NCBI GenBank assembly: GCA_002298785.1
Contig: DBMR01000043.1
Span: 1 to 37,603 of the forward strand
Origin: Verrucomicrobia subdivision 3 bacterium UBA693
GTDB taxonomy: Bacteria > Verrucomicrobiota > Verrucomicrobiia > Limisphaerales > UBA8199
DNA: 37,603 bases
Reading direction: 5' to 3'
Numbering within the stretch: position 1 is the first letter of the stretch; the number at the start of each line of letters is the position of its first letter. Positions 15,810 through 24,770 of the stretch are shown piece after piece. The translations under genes were made by a program, and so were the position numbers. A model generated the notes under the pieces. The model did no database searches and was not told the DNA's origin. It worked only from the letters and a program-made list of their open reading frames with translations.

Positions 15810-16781
15810 ATGAAAACCAACATATTCCTCACTTCCCTCACCAGTGCCCTGGCGCTAGCGGCTACCGTCCGCGCCGAGCAAGGCGGCAGCGCCCACTACA
15901 TTCCAGGCTCGGAGGCATCCTTCATTGATGCCTTCCCGGGCAAGCCGGGAGGGCTCGCCGTGCTGAATTACTTTACCTACTACGATGCCAGTGCGGGCGC
16001 GGGCAAGGTGCTTCCCATCGGGGGGTTGCTCAGCGCGGACACGCACGCCACCGTGTATGCCGACACGCTCGCCGCTTTCTACCAGGCCCCCTGGAAAGTC
16101 CTGGGCGGCGGTCTGGCGTTTGGCGTCGCCGTGCCTTACGTGTGGCTGGAGGTCGATGGCCAGGCCCAGCGCATCGGGTCGGGCGGAGAGCCGGGCCCGG
16201 CGTTCGCCGCTCGCGACACCGCCAGCGGCATTGGGGATATGACGATCTATCCGTTGATGCTGGGTTGGACCAACCTGGTGAAAGACCTGAAACTGGATGC
16301 TCGCCTCGGCATCTACGCGCCCACCGGCGAATATGAGAAGGGACAGCTTGCCAACGTGGGCAAGAACTACTGGACGTTCGAGCCGGGCGTTATGGCGAGC
16401 TGGCTCAGCAGCAAGATTGGCACCGAGGTCAGCCTCTACACCGGGGTTGATTTCAACACTAAAAATGAGGCCATGGATTACACCAGCGGCACCTCCTTGC
16501 ACCTGGACCTGACCGTGGCGCAACACCTGCCCCTGGGCAAAGGCTTCATCGGCGTCGGCGCGAACGCCTTTTACTACCAGCAACTCACGGGTGACAGCGG
16601 GTCCGACGCGTTGCTTGGCAGCTTCAAGGGAATGACCACGGGTGTCGGTCCGGTGCTCTCCTACGTGCGGCCGATGGGCAAAAGCCAGGTCCTAGCCGAA
16701 GTAAAATGGCTGCCTGAACTGGACGTAAACAAGCGCCTGAAGGGCGACTACGTCTGGTTCAAACTGGGAGTCTTGTTCTAA
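15810..16781 (+). CDS. SphA / phenol-MetA-type outer-membrane channel
   Basis: This is a 323-residue protein with a signal peptide cut near VRAEQ. The body has the pattern of the MetA-pathway-of-phenol-degradation family: GGLAVLNYFTYYDAS at the start, SGIGDMTIYPLMLGW in the middle, ARLGIYAPTGEYEKG, NVGKNYWTFEPGV and a barrel-like end with KLGVLF. These are outer-membrane barrels linked to uptake of hydrophobic or aromatic compounds (SphA in sphingomonads). The start at ATG 15810 is preceded by a CA-rich stretch, with no Shine-Dalgarno. It is the first of two channel genes in a row and ends 9 bp before the porin ATG, so the two are likely co-transcribed. Confidence 0.8.
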   Translation: MKTNIFLTSLTSALALAATVRAEQGGSAHYIPGSEASFIDAFPGKPGGLAVLNYFTYYDASAGAGKVLPIGGLLSADTHATVYADTLAAFYQAPWKVLGGGLAFGVAVPYVWLEVDGQAQRIGSGGEPGPAFAARDTASGIGDMTIYPLMLGWTNLVKDLKLDARLGIYAPTGEYEKGQLANVGKNYWTFEPGVMASWLSSKIGTEVSLYTGVDFNTKNEAMDYTSGTSLHLDLTVAQHLPLGKGFIGVGANAFYYQQLTGDSGSDALLGSFKGMTTGVGPVLSYVRPMGKSQVLAEVKWLPELDVNKRLKGDYVWFKLGVLF

Positions 16782-16790
16782 GACGCCGAC

Positions 16791-18440
16791 ATGAACCCGG
16801 ATCTTCAGCGGGAGCGAACGGAGAGGAATAATGCGGCTCTGTTTCTGTTTTCCCATGCAATGTTCTGCAGCTCGACGGCCAGTGCGCTCACGGTTGCGGC
16901 AGGACCTGACAGGCGCAGTGCCGGCGGGCCGTGGGCCGCCTGGCTAACCAGCCTGGCGGTACTGATGGCCGCGGCGCTGCCCATTCAATCCCTTGCAGCA
17001 GAGGCGACCAACGCGTCGCCCGCAGGCATGCTGCTGATTAGCCCGTTGGGGAAACCGGTGAGCGTGCCGACCAACAGTCTGTCCCCCGGTCTGCTTCCCC
17101 CGCCCGGCATGGGTTTGAATTCCCAAGTGCCGACCCCGGCGCGCGGTGGCCGCATGCCGGCAGCGGTTCAACAGCGCCTGGACGCGTCCCGTGAGGGAAA
17201 GGACTTATTTGCTTTGTTCCCGACTTATCAGCCCCGGCTGATGCCGTATCTGGGGAGTCAGGACGAACTGGGCAACACGGCCATCAAGCCGGGCCCGCTC
17301 CTGCCGGCCTCGCCGCTCGATGTGGCGGTGCAGCAAAGCAAGTACTGGGCTTCCGGGGCCGGCCTGCACTACTCCCTTAAGCAGAGCCTTACGTGGGTGA
17401 GCCTCACCGATGTGATGAAGGGGGACAACACGCTGGGCTTTTATACTCTGAGTTACCAGGCTAAATGGGCCGTTTTTGATGCGCCCGCCGTAGGCGCCTC
17501 CGGCTGGATCAGCACCGAAATCAAAGCCAAGACCGGTCTCGGTGACGCCGGCGAAACGCAGTCGGCTGGACGCAACCTCGGCAGCGCCACCGACCCCACG
17601 GGCATTTGGTCCAAAGTGAACGGGCTCCGCATTCCCGAACTGGCCTGGCAGCAATCGCTCCGTGGCGGCGAGCTGGTACTGGTGGTCGGCATGTTGGACC
17701 AGGGCGGTTATCTTGACGCCAATAGCTACGCCAACAGCGGCCGCGGCCAGTTCATGAACTCTGCACTGATCAATTCAATGGTGGTGCCTCTCACCGCCTA
17801 CAATCTAGGCCTGAACCTTCAGTGGCAGCGGGCGGACGAATGGTACGCGATGCTCGGCAGTTCCGTTGGCAACGGTCGCGCCGGCTATTTGCCGTGGACC
17901 GATTTCTCCTGGGACAACTGGAGCCTCGTCGGCGAGTTCGGCTATGCGCCGCGCGACGTCCTTGGATTGGGTCCAGGTGTTTATCGCATCCAACCTTTCC
18001 TGGGGCAGGCCGCGGGCGATCCCACGCAGGTGGGCGTTGGCCTGAACTTTCAACAGCAGCTCGGTAGCGCCTCGCGGTTCGGCTGGTTCGGCCGCTTCGG
18101 CCACGGCGGCTCGGAGCGCTTCCGAGATGAAACATCAAAGGGTGGCGTCGGCGCCCAGGTCGGTACCGGCTTTGGCATGCGAGGTCCCCTGGAATATTTG
18201 GGGCTTTTTCCCAGCCGCAGCCACGATGCCGCGGGCGTGGGATTCGTTTGGACCCATCCCACAGCGGCCTCTCAGCCCCTCTACCATACCGATGAATATG
18301 CTCTGGAGCTTGGCTATGTGTTGCAACTCACACCCACGATTAAGTTGCAGCCCGACTATCAAATTGTGTGGAATCGTGCCCACAATCCGGACTCCGAGGC
18401 CGCCACCGTCTTTCAACTGCAATTCGACATTGCCTGGTGA
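16791..18440 (+). CDS. OprB-family carbohydrate-selective porin
   Basis: This is a 549-residue outer-membrane porin. After a long N-terminus there is an export segment (WLTSLAVLMAAALPIQSLAAEA) and a proline-rich linker. The OprB domain runs from about residue 180: YWASGAGLHYSLKQSLTW, FGW..RFGHG-type strands, LGVGLNFQQQLG, and the end ALELGYVLQLTPTIKLQPDYQIVWN....FQLQFDIAW, closing in an aromatic residue. OprB porins form trimeric channels for sugars and related small molecules. The signal begins ~55 residues into the frame, so the true start may be downstream of 16791; no better ATG is obvious. It is next to the SphA-like channel, which suggests joint substrate entry. Confidence 0.8.
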   Translation: MNPDLQRERTERNNAALFLFSHAMFCSSTASALTVAAGPDRRSAGGPWAAWLTSLAVLMAAALPIQSLAAEATNASPAGMLLISPLGKPVSVPTNSLSPGLLPPPGMGLNSQVPTPARGGRMPAAVQQRLDASREGKDLFALFPTYQPRLMPYLGSQDELGNTAIKPGPLLPASPLDVAVQQSKYWASGAGLHYSLKQSLTWVSLTDVMKGDNTLGFYTLSYQAKWAVFDAPAVGASGWISTEIKAKTGLGDAGETQSAGRNLGSATDPTGIWSKVNGLRIPELAWQQSLRGGELVLVVGMLDQGGYLDANSYANSGRGQFMNSALINSMVVPLTAYNLGLNLQWQRADEWYAMLGSSVGNGRAGYLPWTDFSWDNWSLVGEFGYAPRDVLGLGPGVYRIQPFLGQAAGDPTQVGVGLNFQQQLGSASRFGWFGRFGHGGSERFRDETSKGGVGAQVGTGFGMRGPLEYLGLFPSRSHDAAGVGFVWTHPTAASQPLYHTDEYALELGYVLQLTPTIKLQPDYQIVWNRAHNPDSEAATVFQLQFDIAW

Positions 18441-18467
18441 TCAGAGCCCTAAGAACAAAAATCCCTT

Positions 18468-18710
18468 ATGAAAAAGCCATTGCTCAAACTCCTCGTCGCG
18501 ATCCTGGTCCTCGTCGCCATCGTGATCGCGTTCTTCGCCGACAGTCCGAAACAGCAGATCGTCCGGGAGGCTTACATTTACGGCTATCCGTTGGTCACCA
18601 TGGTGAACTACGCCGGCTGGTCAATTGGGCGGCCCTCGAATTCTCGATCGGCAGACGAACAGCCTGTAATGAATCGTCAGAAACCAACCAATCGCAGACA
18701 AATTCAATGA
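18468..18710 (+). pseudogene. DUF1254 gene fragment (5' end only)
   Basis: The first ~48 codons match the start of the intact DUF1254 gene at 21894 closely in DNA and protein: MKKPLLKLLVAILVLVAI versus MKKTLLKFLVAVLAILTF, then QQIVREAYIYGYPLVTM in both. After VTM the sequence becomes unrelated and the frame ends in TGA 18708-18710, overlapping the sulfatase ATG. The rest of the gene (about 400 codons) is missing. A truncated signal-anchor peptide may still be made and could drive translation of the sulfatase through the overlap. Confidence 0.8.
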
Positions 18711-21403
18711 AACTCACCAAAACGTTCCTCTGGTGCTGGGCGATAGCCGTCGTTCTGGCCGCCGCGGCACACATTGATGCCCAACAAGTCATAGGTGAAC
18801 TGGGCTCACCCAGTGCCACCACCACAACGGGTGGCAAACAACTCCCGCTGCCGGACCCGAAGTTCGGCGGTGTGATCAAAGAGAAAGCCGCCGACTCCAA
18901 ACCGTGGTGGGCGCCACGCGTCGTGCCGCCGAAGGGAGCGCCTAATGTGCTGCTCATTATGACCGACGATGTCGGATTCGGCGCGCCGGGCACGTTCGGC
19001 GGTGTGATTCCGACTCCGGCGTTGGATCGCGTCGCGAAGAACGGACTGCGTTACTCGAATTTCCACTCCACGTCGCTCTGCTCGCCGACGCGCGCGGCTT
19101 TGATCACCGGGCGCAATCACCACGTCGCCGGCTTTGGCGTCGTGGGGGAGATTACCACGGGGTATCCCGGCTATGACTCGATCATTCTGAAAGCGAACGG
19201 CACCATCGGTACCATTCTGAAGGAGAACGGTTACGCGACCTCGTGGTTCGGCAAGGAACATAACACGCCCTCCTATCAGTCGACCGCGGCCGGGCCTTTC
19301 GACCAGTGGCCGGTGGGCATGGGCTTCGAATATTTCTACGGGTTTGTCGGCGGCGACGCCAGCCAGTGGTCCCCGAACTTGTTCCGCAATACGACGCCTA
19401 TCTATCCCTTCGAGGGCAAGCCGCCAGGCACCTGGAACCTGACCACCGAGATGGCCAATGAGGCAATCCAATACATGAGGGACATCAAGTCGGTCGCGCC
19501 CGAAAAACCGTTCCTGATCTATTACGTCCCTGGTGGCACCCATTCACCGCATCATCCGACGGAGGAGTGGATCAAGAAAATCAGCGACATGAAGCTCTTC
19601 GATGGCGGCTGGAACAAGATCCGTGACACCATCTTCGCCAATCAGAAGCGGCTGGGCATCATGCCGGCGAACGCCCGATTGACCGAATGGCCGGATACGC
19701 TGCCGAAGTGGGACTCGCTCGGTGAGGTGGAAAAGAAGCTCTTCATCAGGCAGATGGATGTGTATGGAGCCTACCTCGCTTACACCGACCACGAGATCGG
19801 GCGTGTCATCCAGGCCGTCGAAGACATGGGCCAACTCGACAACACGCTGATCATTTATATCAGCGGTGACAATGGCGCGAGTGCCGAGGGCATGCTCAAC
19901 GGCACGCCGAATGAGTTCACCACGTTTAACGGCGTGCCCGTGCCGGTCAAAGCTCAGTTCCTCTGGTACCCGTTCTGGGGATCAGAAAAGACTTTCCCGC
20001 ACTATGCGGCGCCTTGGGCGTGGGCGATGAGCACGCCGTTCAAGTGGGTGAAGCAGGTCGCGTCGCATTTCGGCGGGACGGCGCAAGGGGTGGCCATGTC
20101 CTGGCCCGGCCACATCAAGGACGTGGGCGGCGTCCGCACCCAGTTTCACCACATCATTGACATCGCTCCGACCATCCTTGAAGCGGCTGGCATCCCGCAA
20201 CCGGAGACGATCAATGGTGTCCCGCAGCGCCCCATGGACGGCGTGAGCATGGCTTACACCTGGGAAAAAGCCAACGCCAACGCCCCATCGAAGCGCGGTA
20301 CGCAGTATTTCGAGATGCTCGGCAACCGCGCCCTCTATCACGAAGGATGGGTGGCCTGCACGACCCCGGCCACGCTGCCGTGGGAACTGAGCTCGAAGCC
20401 GGCCCCCGATGTGATCACCGGGTATAAATGGGAACTCTACAACGTCGCGGAGGATCCCACTGAGTCCGACGATCTGGCTGCCAAAATGCCGGACAAGCTC
20501 AAAGAGATGCAGGTCCTCTTCTACGCCGAGGCGGCGAAGCATAACGTGCTGCCGATGGATAACTCCACACTGGCGCGCTGGAACGCACCGAAGCCGAGCC
20601 TCGCGGGAGGCCGAACGGAATTCACCTATACGGGGGAACTGACCGGCGTGCCCAACAGCGGGGCGCCGAGCATCCTGAATAAGGCCTACACCATCACCGC
20701 CGAGGTCACGATCCCCAAAGGCGGTGCAGAAGGCATGATCGTCACCGACGGCGGGCGCTTCGGCGGCTACGGCTTGTTTCTAAGTCCCGCCTTCAACTGG
20801 TGGTCCAAGGCGCACTTCTTCCGGAACGTGGGCTTCGGATTCCTCGCTTTCGGATTGGTGCTGTTCTGGCACGGGCGGAGCAGAAACTGGTCAAGCCTGA
20901 AAATGGGTATGAGCAAATTCATCGTTCTCTCCGCTGCACTTCTGGTGGTCGCGGTGTTTACCACTCGCGTCGTGAACGTTGGCCGGGGCAAACCGGTGTT
21001 CCTCTACAACCTGCTCAACCTCAAGCGCACTATCTGGGCCGGACCACCGCTGGGCGCCGGCCAGCACACCATCGTCTTTGACTACAAACCTGATGAACCG
21101 GGTTTGGGCAAGAGCGGGAAGGGCGTGCTCTCCGTGGATGGCAAGGAAGTAGCTAGAAACTCCATGGAACATGGCACCCCGATCACCTTCCCCGAGGACG
21201 AATCCTTTGACGTCGGCAGCGACACTCGCACAGGCGTCGCCATGCTGGAGTATCGCTACGAAGTTCCGTTCAAGTTCACCGGCAAGCTCAACAAGCTGAC
21301 CTTCAAACTCGTGCCGATGCCCGAGACAGCACCGACGCCCACGGCGGAGCTGGCGCCTACGGCAGCACCGGAGCCGGAACCGATTGACACAGCGAAACGC
21401 TAG
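18707..21403 (+). CDS. Arylsulfatase with inserted membrane hairpin
   Basis: This is an 898-residue type I (formylglycine) sulfatase. A signal peptide ends near HIDAQQ. Metal-binding MTDDVGFG comes first, then CSPTRAALITGRN with the cysteine near residue 125 that an FGE enzyme converts to formylglycine. GKEHNTP, HSPHHPTEEW and SGDNGAS complete the active site. It hydrolyses a sulfate ester in the periplasm. In the C-terminal sandwich, residues ~692-759 form an unusual insert with two hydrophobic helices (about 706-721 and 737-755), after which the family sequence resumes at RGKPVFLYNLLNLKR. An FGE gene is not in the window. The 113 codons upstream of ATG 18707 in the same frame are antisense-like and rejected. 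Confidence 0.93.
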   Translation: MKLTKTFLWCWAIAVVLAAAAHIDAQQVIGELGSPSATTTTGGKQLPLPDPKFGGVIKEKAADSKPWWAPRVVPPKGAPNVLLIMTDDVGFGAPGTFGGVIPTPALDRVAKNGLRYSNFHSTSLCSPTRAALITGRNHHVAGFGVVGEITTGYPGYDSIILKANGTIGTILKENGYATSWFGKEHNTPSYQSTAAGPFDQWPVGMGFEYFYGFVGGDASQWSPNLFRNTTPIYPFEGKPPGTWNLTTEMANEAIQYMRDIKSVAPEKPFLIYYVPGGTHSPHHPTEEWIKKISDMKLFDGGWNKIRDTIFANQKRLGIMPANARLTEWPDTLPKWDSLGEVEKKLFIRQMDVYGAYLAYTDHEIGRVIQAVEDMGQLDNTLIIYISGDNGASAEGMLNGTPNEFTTFNGVPVPVKAQFLWYPFWGSEKTFPHYAAPWAWAMSTPFKWVKQVASHFGGTAQGVAMSWPGHIKDVGGVRTQFHHIIDIAPTILEAAGIPQPETINGVPQRPMDGVSMAYTWEKANANAPSKRGTQYFEMLGNRALYHEGWVACTTPATLPWELSSKPAPDVITGYKWELYNVAEDPTESDDLAAKMPDKLKEMQVLFYAEAAKHNVLPMDNSTLARWNAPKPSLAGGRTEFTYTGELTGVPNSGAPSILNKAYTITAEVTIPKGGAEGMIVTDGGRFGGYGLFLSPAFNWWSKAHFFRNVGFGFLAFGLVLFWHGRSRNWSSLKMGMSKFIVLSAALLVVAVFTTRVVNVGRGKPVFLYNLLNLKRTIWAGPPLGAGQHTIVFDYKPDEPGLGKSGKGVLSVDGKEVARNSMEHGTPITFPEDESFDVGSDTRTGVAMLEYRYEVPFKFTGKLNKLTFKLVPMPETAPTPTAELAPTAAPEPEPIDTAKR

Positions 21404-21460
21404 CCGCTTCAAGCCATTACTAACCTGATCTAGAGCGCGAAAGGACCAGAAACAGACGCA

Positions 21461-21841
21461 ATGAATAAGGTGCTTCTTCTCGCTGCAGTCAGCGAAGCCG
21501 CGACCGGGTTGGCGTTGCTGATTGTACCGTCGTTGGTCGGGCGGCTCTTGCTCAGTCAAGAACTGGCCGGCGTCGCCATACCGGTAGCGCGCGTGCTCGG
21601 CACTGCCTTGATCGCCTTGGGTATTGCCTGCTGGCCCGGCCGGACAGCCCTTTGCGGCATGCTGACGTACGGCGCGTTGGCAACAGCATTCCTTGCCTAC
21701 CTCGGTATCCGCGGCGAATGGGTTGGGCCTCTTTTGTGGCCGGCAGTCGTGGTGCACGCCGTAATAACGGTCCTTCTCGGCCGGGCATGGCTCTTAAGGC
21801 CAGAGGCAGGCGGGCGCAACAACCAGGCCAGAGGGCAATGA
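21461..21841 (+). CDS. Small four-helix membrane protein
   Basis: This is a 126-residue protein with about four hydrophobic segments: LLLAAVSEAATGLALLIVPSLV, VARVLGTALIALGIACW, GMLTYGALATAFLAYLGI and LLWPAVVVHAVITVLLGRAWLL. It is probably in the inner membrane and has no catalytic motif. Similar short proteins accompany DUF1254 genes elsewhere (impression, not searched). It lies between the sulfatase and the first intact DUF1254 gene. Function is unknown. Confidence 0.65.
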   Translation: MNKVLLLAAVSEAATGLALLIVPSLVGRLLLSQELAGVAIPVARVLGTALIALGIACWPGRTALCGMLTYGALATAFLAYLGIRGEWVGPLLWPAVVVHAVITVLLGRAWLLRPEAGGRNNQARGQ

Positions 21842-21893
21842 AAATGAAACAGACCATTATTTGTTTGTGACCCACTCCTGACCGAAACCGCTT

Positions 21894-23282
21894 ATGAAAA
21901 AGACACTACTCAAATTCCTCGTTGCGGTCCTGGCCATCCTGACTTTTGCCGTAATCTTTTTCCGTAGCGATCCGAAGCAACAGATCGTTCGGGAGGCTTA
22001 CATCTACGGCTATCCGCTAGTCACGATGGACATGACGCGTCGTCAACAGACCAACGTGCGTGAGCCCGATGACGCGCACGCGCCCATGGGACAACTCATC
22101 AAGATGCGCGCCTACCCGGCGGTGGACAACAAAGGTGCTGCCGCGCCCAATGCGGACACGATGTACACGATGGTCTGGTACGACGTTTCCACCCAGCCTT
22201 GGGTTTTTAGTATCCCAGATATGGGTGACCGCTTCTACATCATGCCGATGTTGAGCAGTTACAACGAAGTGTTCCACGTGGCCGGTTCGCGGGCCACGAG
22301 TGGCAAGCCGCAGAAATTCCTCATCACCGGTCCGGGTTGGTCGGGTTCGGTGCCCGAGGGTCTCACCCAGGTCAAATCCCCCACCGCACTAGTGTGGATT
22401 TGCGGGCGGATTTATTGCACCGGCACACCTGAAGACTACAAGACTGTGCATCAGCTGCAGGATAAGTACGAATCCGTCCCCCTCAGCGCTTATGGCAAGC
22501 CCTACACACCGCCGCCGGGCGTGGTCGATGAAAAGTTCGACATGAAAAAGGCCGTTCGCAAACAGGTCAATGACCTGCCTCTTGAGGAATTCTTTAGTTA
22601 CCTCACCAAACTGCTGAAAACGAACCCGCCCAAACCCGAAGACGCGCCGATCGTGGCGCGCCTGGCGAAGATTGGTATCGTACCGGGACAAGATTTCGAC
22701 CGCAGCAAGCTCCCGGTCCTGGGAAAGAAACTCGATCCGAAACTTGCCCTCTTGGAAATGGTGGAAACCATGAAGGCTCAGAAACCGGTCAACGGTTGGC
22801 TGTACTGGAACAGCAACGCCGGCACTTACGGTACCGACTATGCCCAGCGAGCCATGGTCACCCTCATCGGTCCCGGGCTGAACTTTCCGCAGGACGCGAT
22901 GTATCCATTCTCGGAAAAAGATGCGGATGGCAAAGCCTACGACGGTGCCGCGCACAACTACGTGATGCACTTCGAGAAAGGCGGGATGCCTCCTGTCAAA
23001 GGATTCTGGTCGTTGACCATGTACGACCCGGAGTTCTTCTTTGTTCCGAATCCCATCAACCGTTACAACCTGAGCCAGCGAAACACCTTCGTGACTAACC
23101 AGGATGGCTCGGTTGACTTTTATCTCCAGGCGGAATCACCGGGCAAGGGCAAGGAAGCCAACTGGCTGCCGGCTCCGAAAGGGAAGTTCATCCCGATGCT
23201 CCGCCTCTACTGGCCGAACGACACCTCTCCCTCGATCCTGGACGGCAGTTGGAAACCGCCAGGACTGAAGCGCGCTTCTTAG
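21894..23282 (+). CDS. DUF1254/DUF1214 protein (copy 1)
   Basis: This is a 462-residue protein. An N-terminal hydrophobic anchor (about 5-24) is followed by the DUF1254 domain: QQIVREAYIYGYPLVTMDMTRRQ, APNADTMYTMVWYDVSTQPWVFSIPDM..RFYIMPMLSSYNEVF. The C-terminal DUF1214 domain has GTYGTDYAQRAM, HNYVMHFEKGGMPPVKGFWSLTMYD and ANWLPAPKGKFIPMLRLYWP. The two domains are a fixed pair of unknown activity found in many envelope and catabolic clusters. It is probably anchored in the inner membrane facing the periplasm. It shares its start with the fragment at 18468 and is a paralogue of the next gene. Confidence 0.88.
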   Translation: MKKTLLKFLVAVLAILTFAVIFFRSDPKQQIVREAYIYGYPLVTMDMTRRQQTNVREPDDAHAPMGQLIKMRAYPAVDNKGAAAPNADTMYTMVWYDVSTQPWVFSIPDMGDRFYIMPMLSSYNEVFHVAGSRATSGKPQKFLITGPGWSGSVPEGLTQVKSPTALVWICGRIYCTGTPEDYKTVHQLQDKYESVPLSAYGKPYTPPPGVVDEKFDMKKAVRKQVNDLPLEEFFSYLTKLLKTNPPKPEDAPIVARLAKIGIVPGQDFDRSKLPVLGKKLDPKLALLEMVETMKAQKPVNGWLYWNSNAGTYGTDYAQRAMVTLIGPGLNFPQDAMYPFSEKDADGKAYDGAAHNYVMHFEKGGMPPVKGFWSLTMYDPEFFFVPNPINRYNLSQRNTFVTNQDGSVDFYLQAESPGKGKEANWLPAPKGKFIPMLRLYWPNDTSPSILDGSWKPPGLKRAS

Positions 23283-23307
23283 AAGACGCCCCGGAATTTC
23301 CATTCCT

Positions 23308-24744
23308 ATGGAGAACACGACTGTGGAACCAAACGACAAGAATGCCGGACGAGCCTCGAAACGGTGGAAACCGGTGCTCGCTGTCGCTCTGATCATCGCA
23401 GTGCTTGGTGGAGGGTGGGTGCTCAAGGAAGGCCTACCATGGCTTCACGGCATCCAGGCCTACATATATGGATTCCCTCTGATCATGATGGACCTCACCA
23501 AGGAGGCTGCCACAGCCGTCCCGGTGCCCGGGGAATTCACCGCTCCGGTCAACCAGTTCTCCGTGATGACGAAATATCCAGACGCCTCCTTCCGAGCAGT
23601 CGCGCGGACGGGACTTGACACGCTGTTCGCCTGCGCCTGGGTCGACCTCGAAAAGGAGCCCCTTGTGCTTTCTGTGCCGGAGACGAAAAGACGCTATTAC
23701 GTGATCGCGCTCTTCGACTTTTGGAGCAACGTTTTCGCGTCTATTGGCAAACGCACCACCGGGAACGGCGCGACGAACTTCCTCGTCGCCGGTCCAGGCT
23801 GGCAGGGCACACTGCCTGCCGGTGTGAAACAGGTCTTCCGATCGCCGACGCGCTTCGTGTGGGTCAACGGTCAAATGCAGGCCAACGGGTCGCAGGACTA
23901 TGCGGAGGTAAACGCGCTTCAAAAGCAATACAAGCTGACGCCGCTGAGTGCCTGGGGGAAAGCCTGCAGTCCCCCCTCCGAGATGCCGGTTGCCGCTGGC
24001 GTTGACACCAAGACCCCGACGCTCGAACAGATTCAGAAAATGGATGCGGCGACTTACTTCGGACGCTGCGCACGGCTGATGAAGGACAATCCCGCGACGC
24101 CCGCAGACGCGCCAATGGTCGAGAAGCTGAAAAGCCTCGGCCTCGATCCGGGAAATGATTTCGACTTCACCAGGCTTGCTCCCGGTCAGGCGCGCGCCCT
24201 GCGACGGGCGATGCTTGCATTTGGGTTGTTGGAGAAGGGCGTGAAGAAATTGACGACCAAGAACGGCTGGATCGTGATGCCGAAGAACATGGGCAACTAC
24301 GGCGTCGATTACATGACTCGGGCGGGCATTGCTATGGTCGGGCTCGGTGCCATTCAACCGGTAGACATCTCTTATCCCACGGCCTTCGACGATGGAAAAG
24401 GTAAACCCCTCGACAGCTCGAAGCGGTATGTCCTGCACTTCGAAAAGGAACAAACACCTCCCGCGAACGTGGGTTGGTCGCTTTCGGCCTATGATCCGCA
24501 GGGCTTTTACGTGCCGAATGCTCTCGACCGTTACAACCTGGCCGCCTGGATGCCACTCAAATACAACGACGACGGCTCGATCGATTTCTACATTCAGACC
24601 GGTTCCCCGGGTCCTGACAAAGAGACGAACTGGCTGCCAACGCCCGCGAGCGGCCCCTTCAACCTAGTAGTGCGCATTTTCTGGCCGAAGGAATCGGCGC
24701 TCGATGGCACTTGGAGAATGCCGGGAGTGAGAATCGCACCTTAG
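23308..24744 (+). CDS. DUF1254/DUF1214 protein (copy 2)
   Basis: This is a 478-residue paralogue of the preceding gene. A ~25-residue cytosolic lead precedes a transmembrane anchor (PVLAVALIIAVLGGGWVL). DUF1254 follows with IQAYIYGFPLIMMDLTKEA and TGLDTLFACAWVDLEKEPLVLSVPE, then DUF1214 with NYGVDYMTRAGIAMVGLGA, RYVLHFEKEQTPPANVGWSLSAYDPQGFYVPN and TNWLPTPASGPFNLVVRIFWPKE. The two copies differ widely, so the duplication is old or they serve different ligands. Spacing to the previous gene is 25 bp, consistent with one transcript. Confidence 0.88.
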   Translation: MENTTVEPNDKNAGRASKRWKPVLAVALIIAVLGGGWVLKEGLPWLHGIQAYIYGFPLIMMDLTKEAATAVPVPGEFTAPVNQFSVMTKYPDASFRAVARTGLDTLFACAWVDLEKEPLVLSVPETKRRYYVIALFDFWSNVFASIGKRTTGNGATNFLVAGPGWQGTLPAGVKQVFRSPTRFVWVNGQMQANGSQDYAEVNALQKQYKLTPLSAWGKACSPPSEMPVAAGVDTKTPTLEQIQKMDAATYFGRCARLMKDNPATPADAPMVEKLKSLGLDPGNDFDFTRLAPGQARALRRAMLAFGLLEKGVKKLTTKNGWIVMPKNMGNYGVDYMTRAGIAMVGLGAIQPVDISYPTAFDDGKGKPLDSSKRYVLHFEKEQTPPANVGWSLSAYDPQGFYVPNALDRYNLAAWMPLKYNDDGSIDFYIQTGSPGPDKETNWLPTPASGPFNLVVRIFWPKESALDGTWRMPGVRIAP

Positions 24745-24770
24745 TCAACAACCTCAAACCACAACAACTC

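Noticed and set aside
18368..18706. 113-codon N-terminal extension of the sulfatase frame
   Set aside because: It overlaps the end of the porin gene and the DUF1254 fragment in another frame; ATG 18707 begins a proper signal peptide.
23434..24453. 339-codon minus-strand frame inside the second DUF1254 gene
   Set aside because: It is the complement of well-conserved DUF1254/DUF1214 motifs and not a gene.
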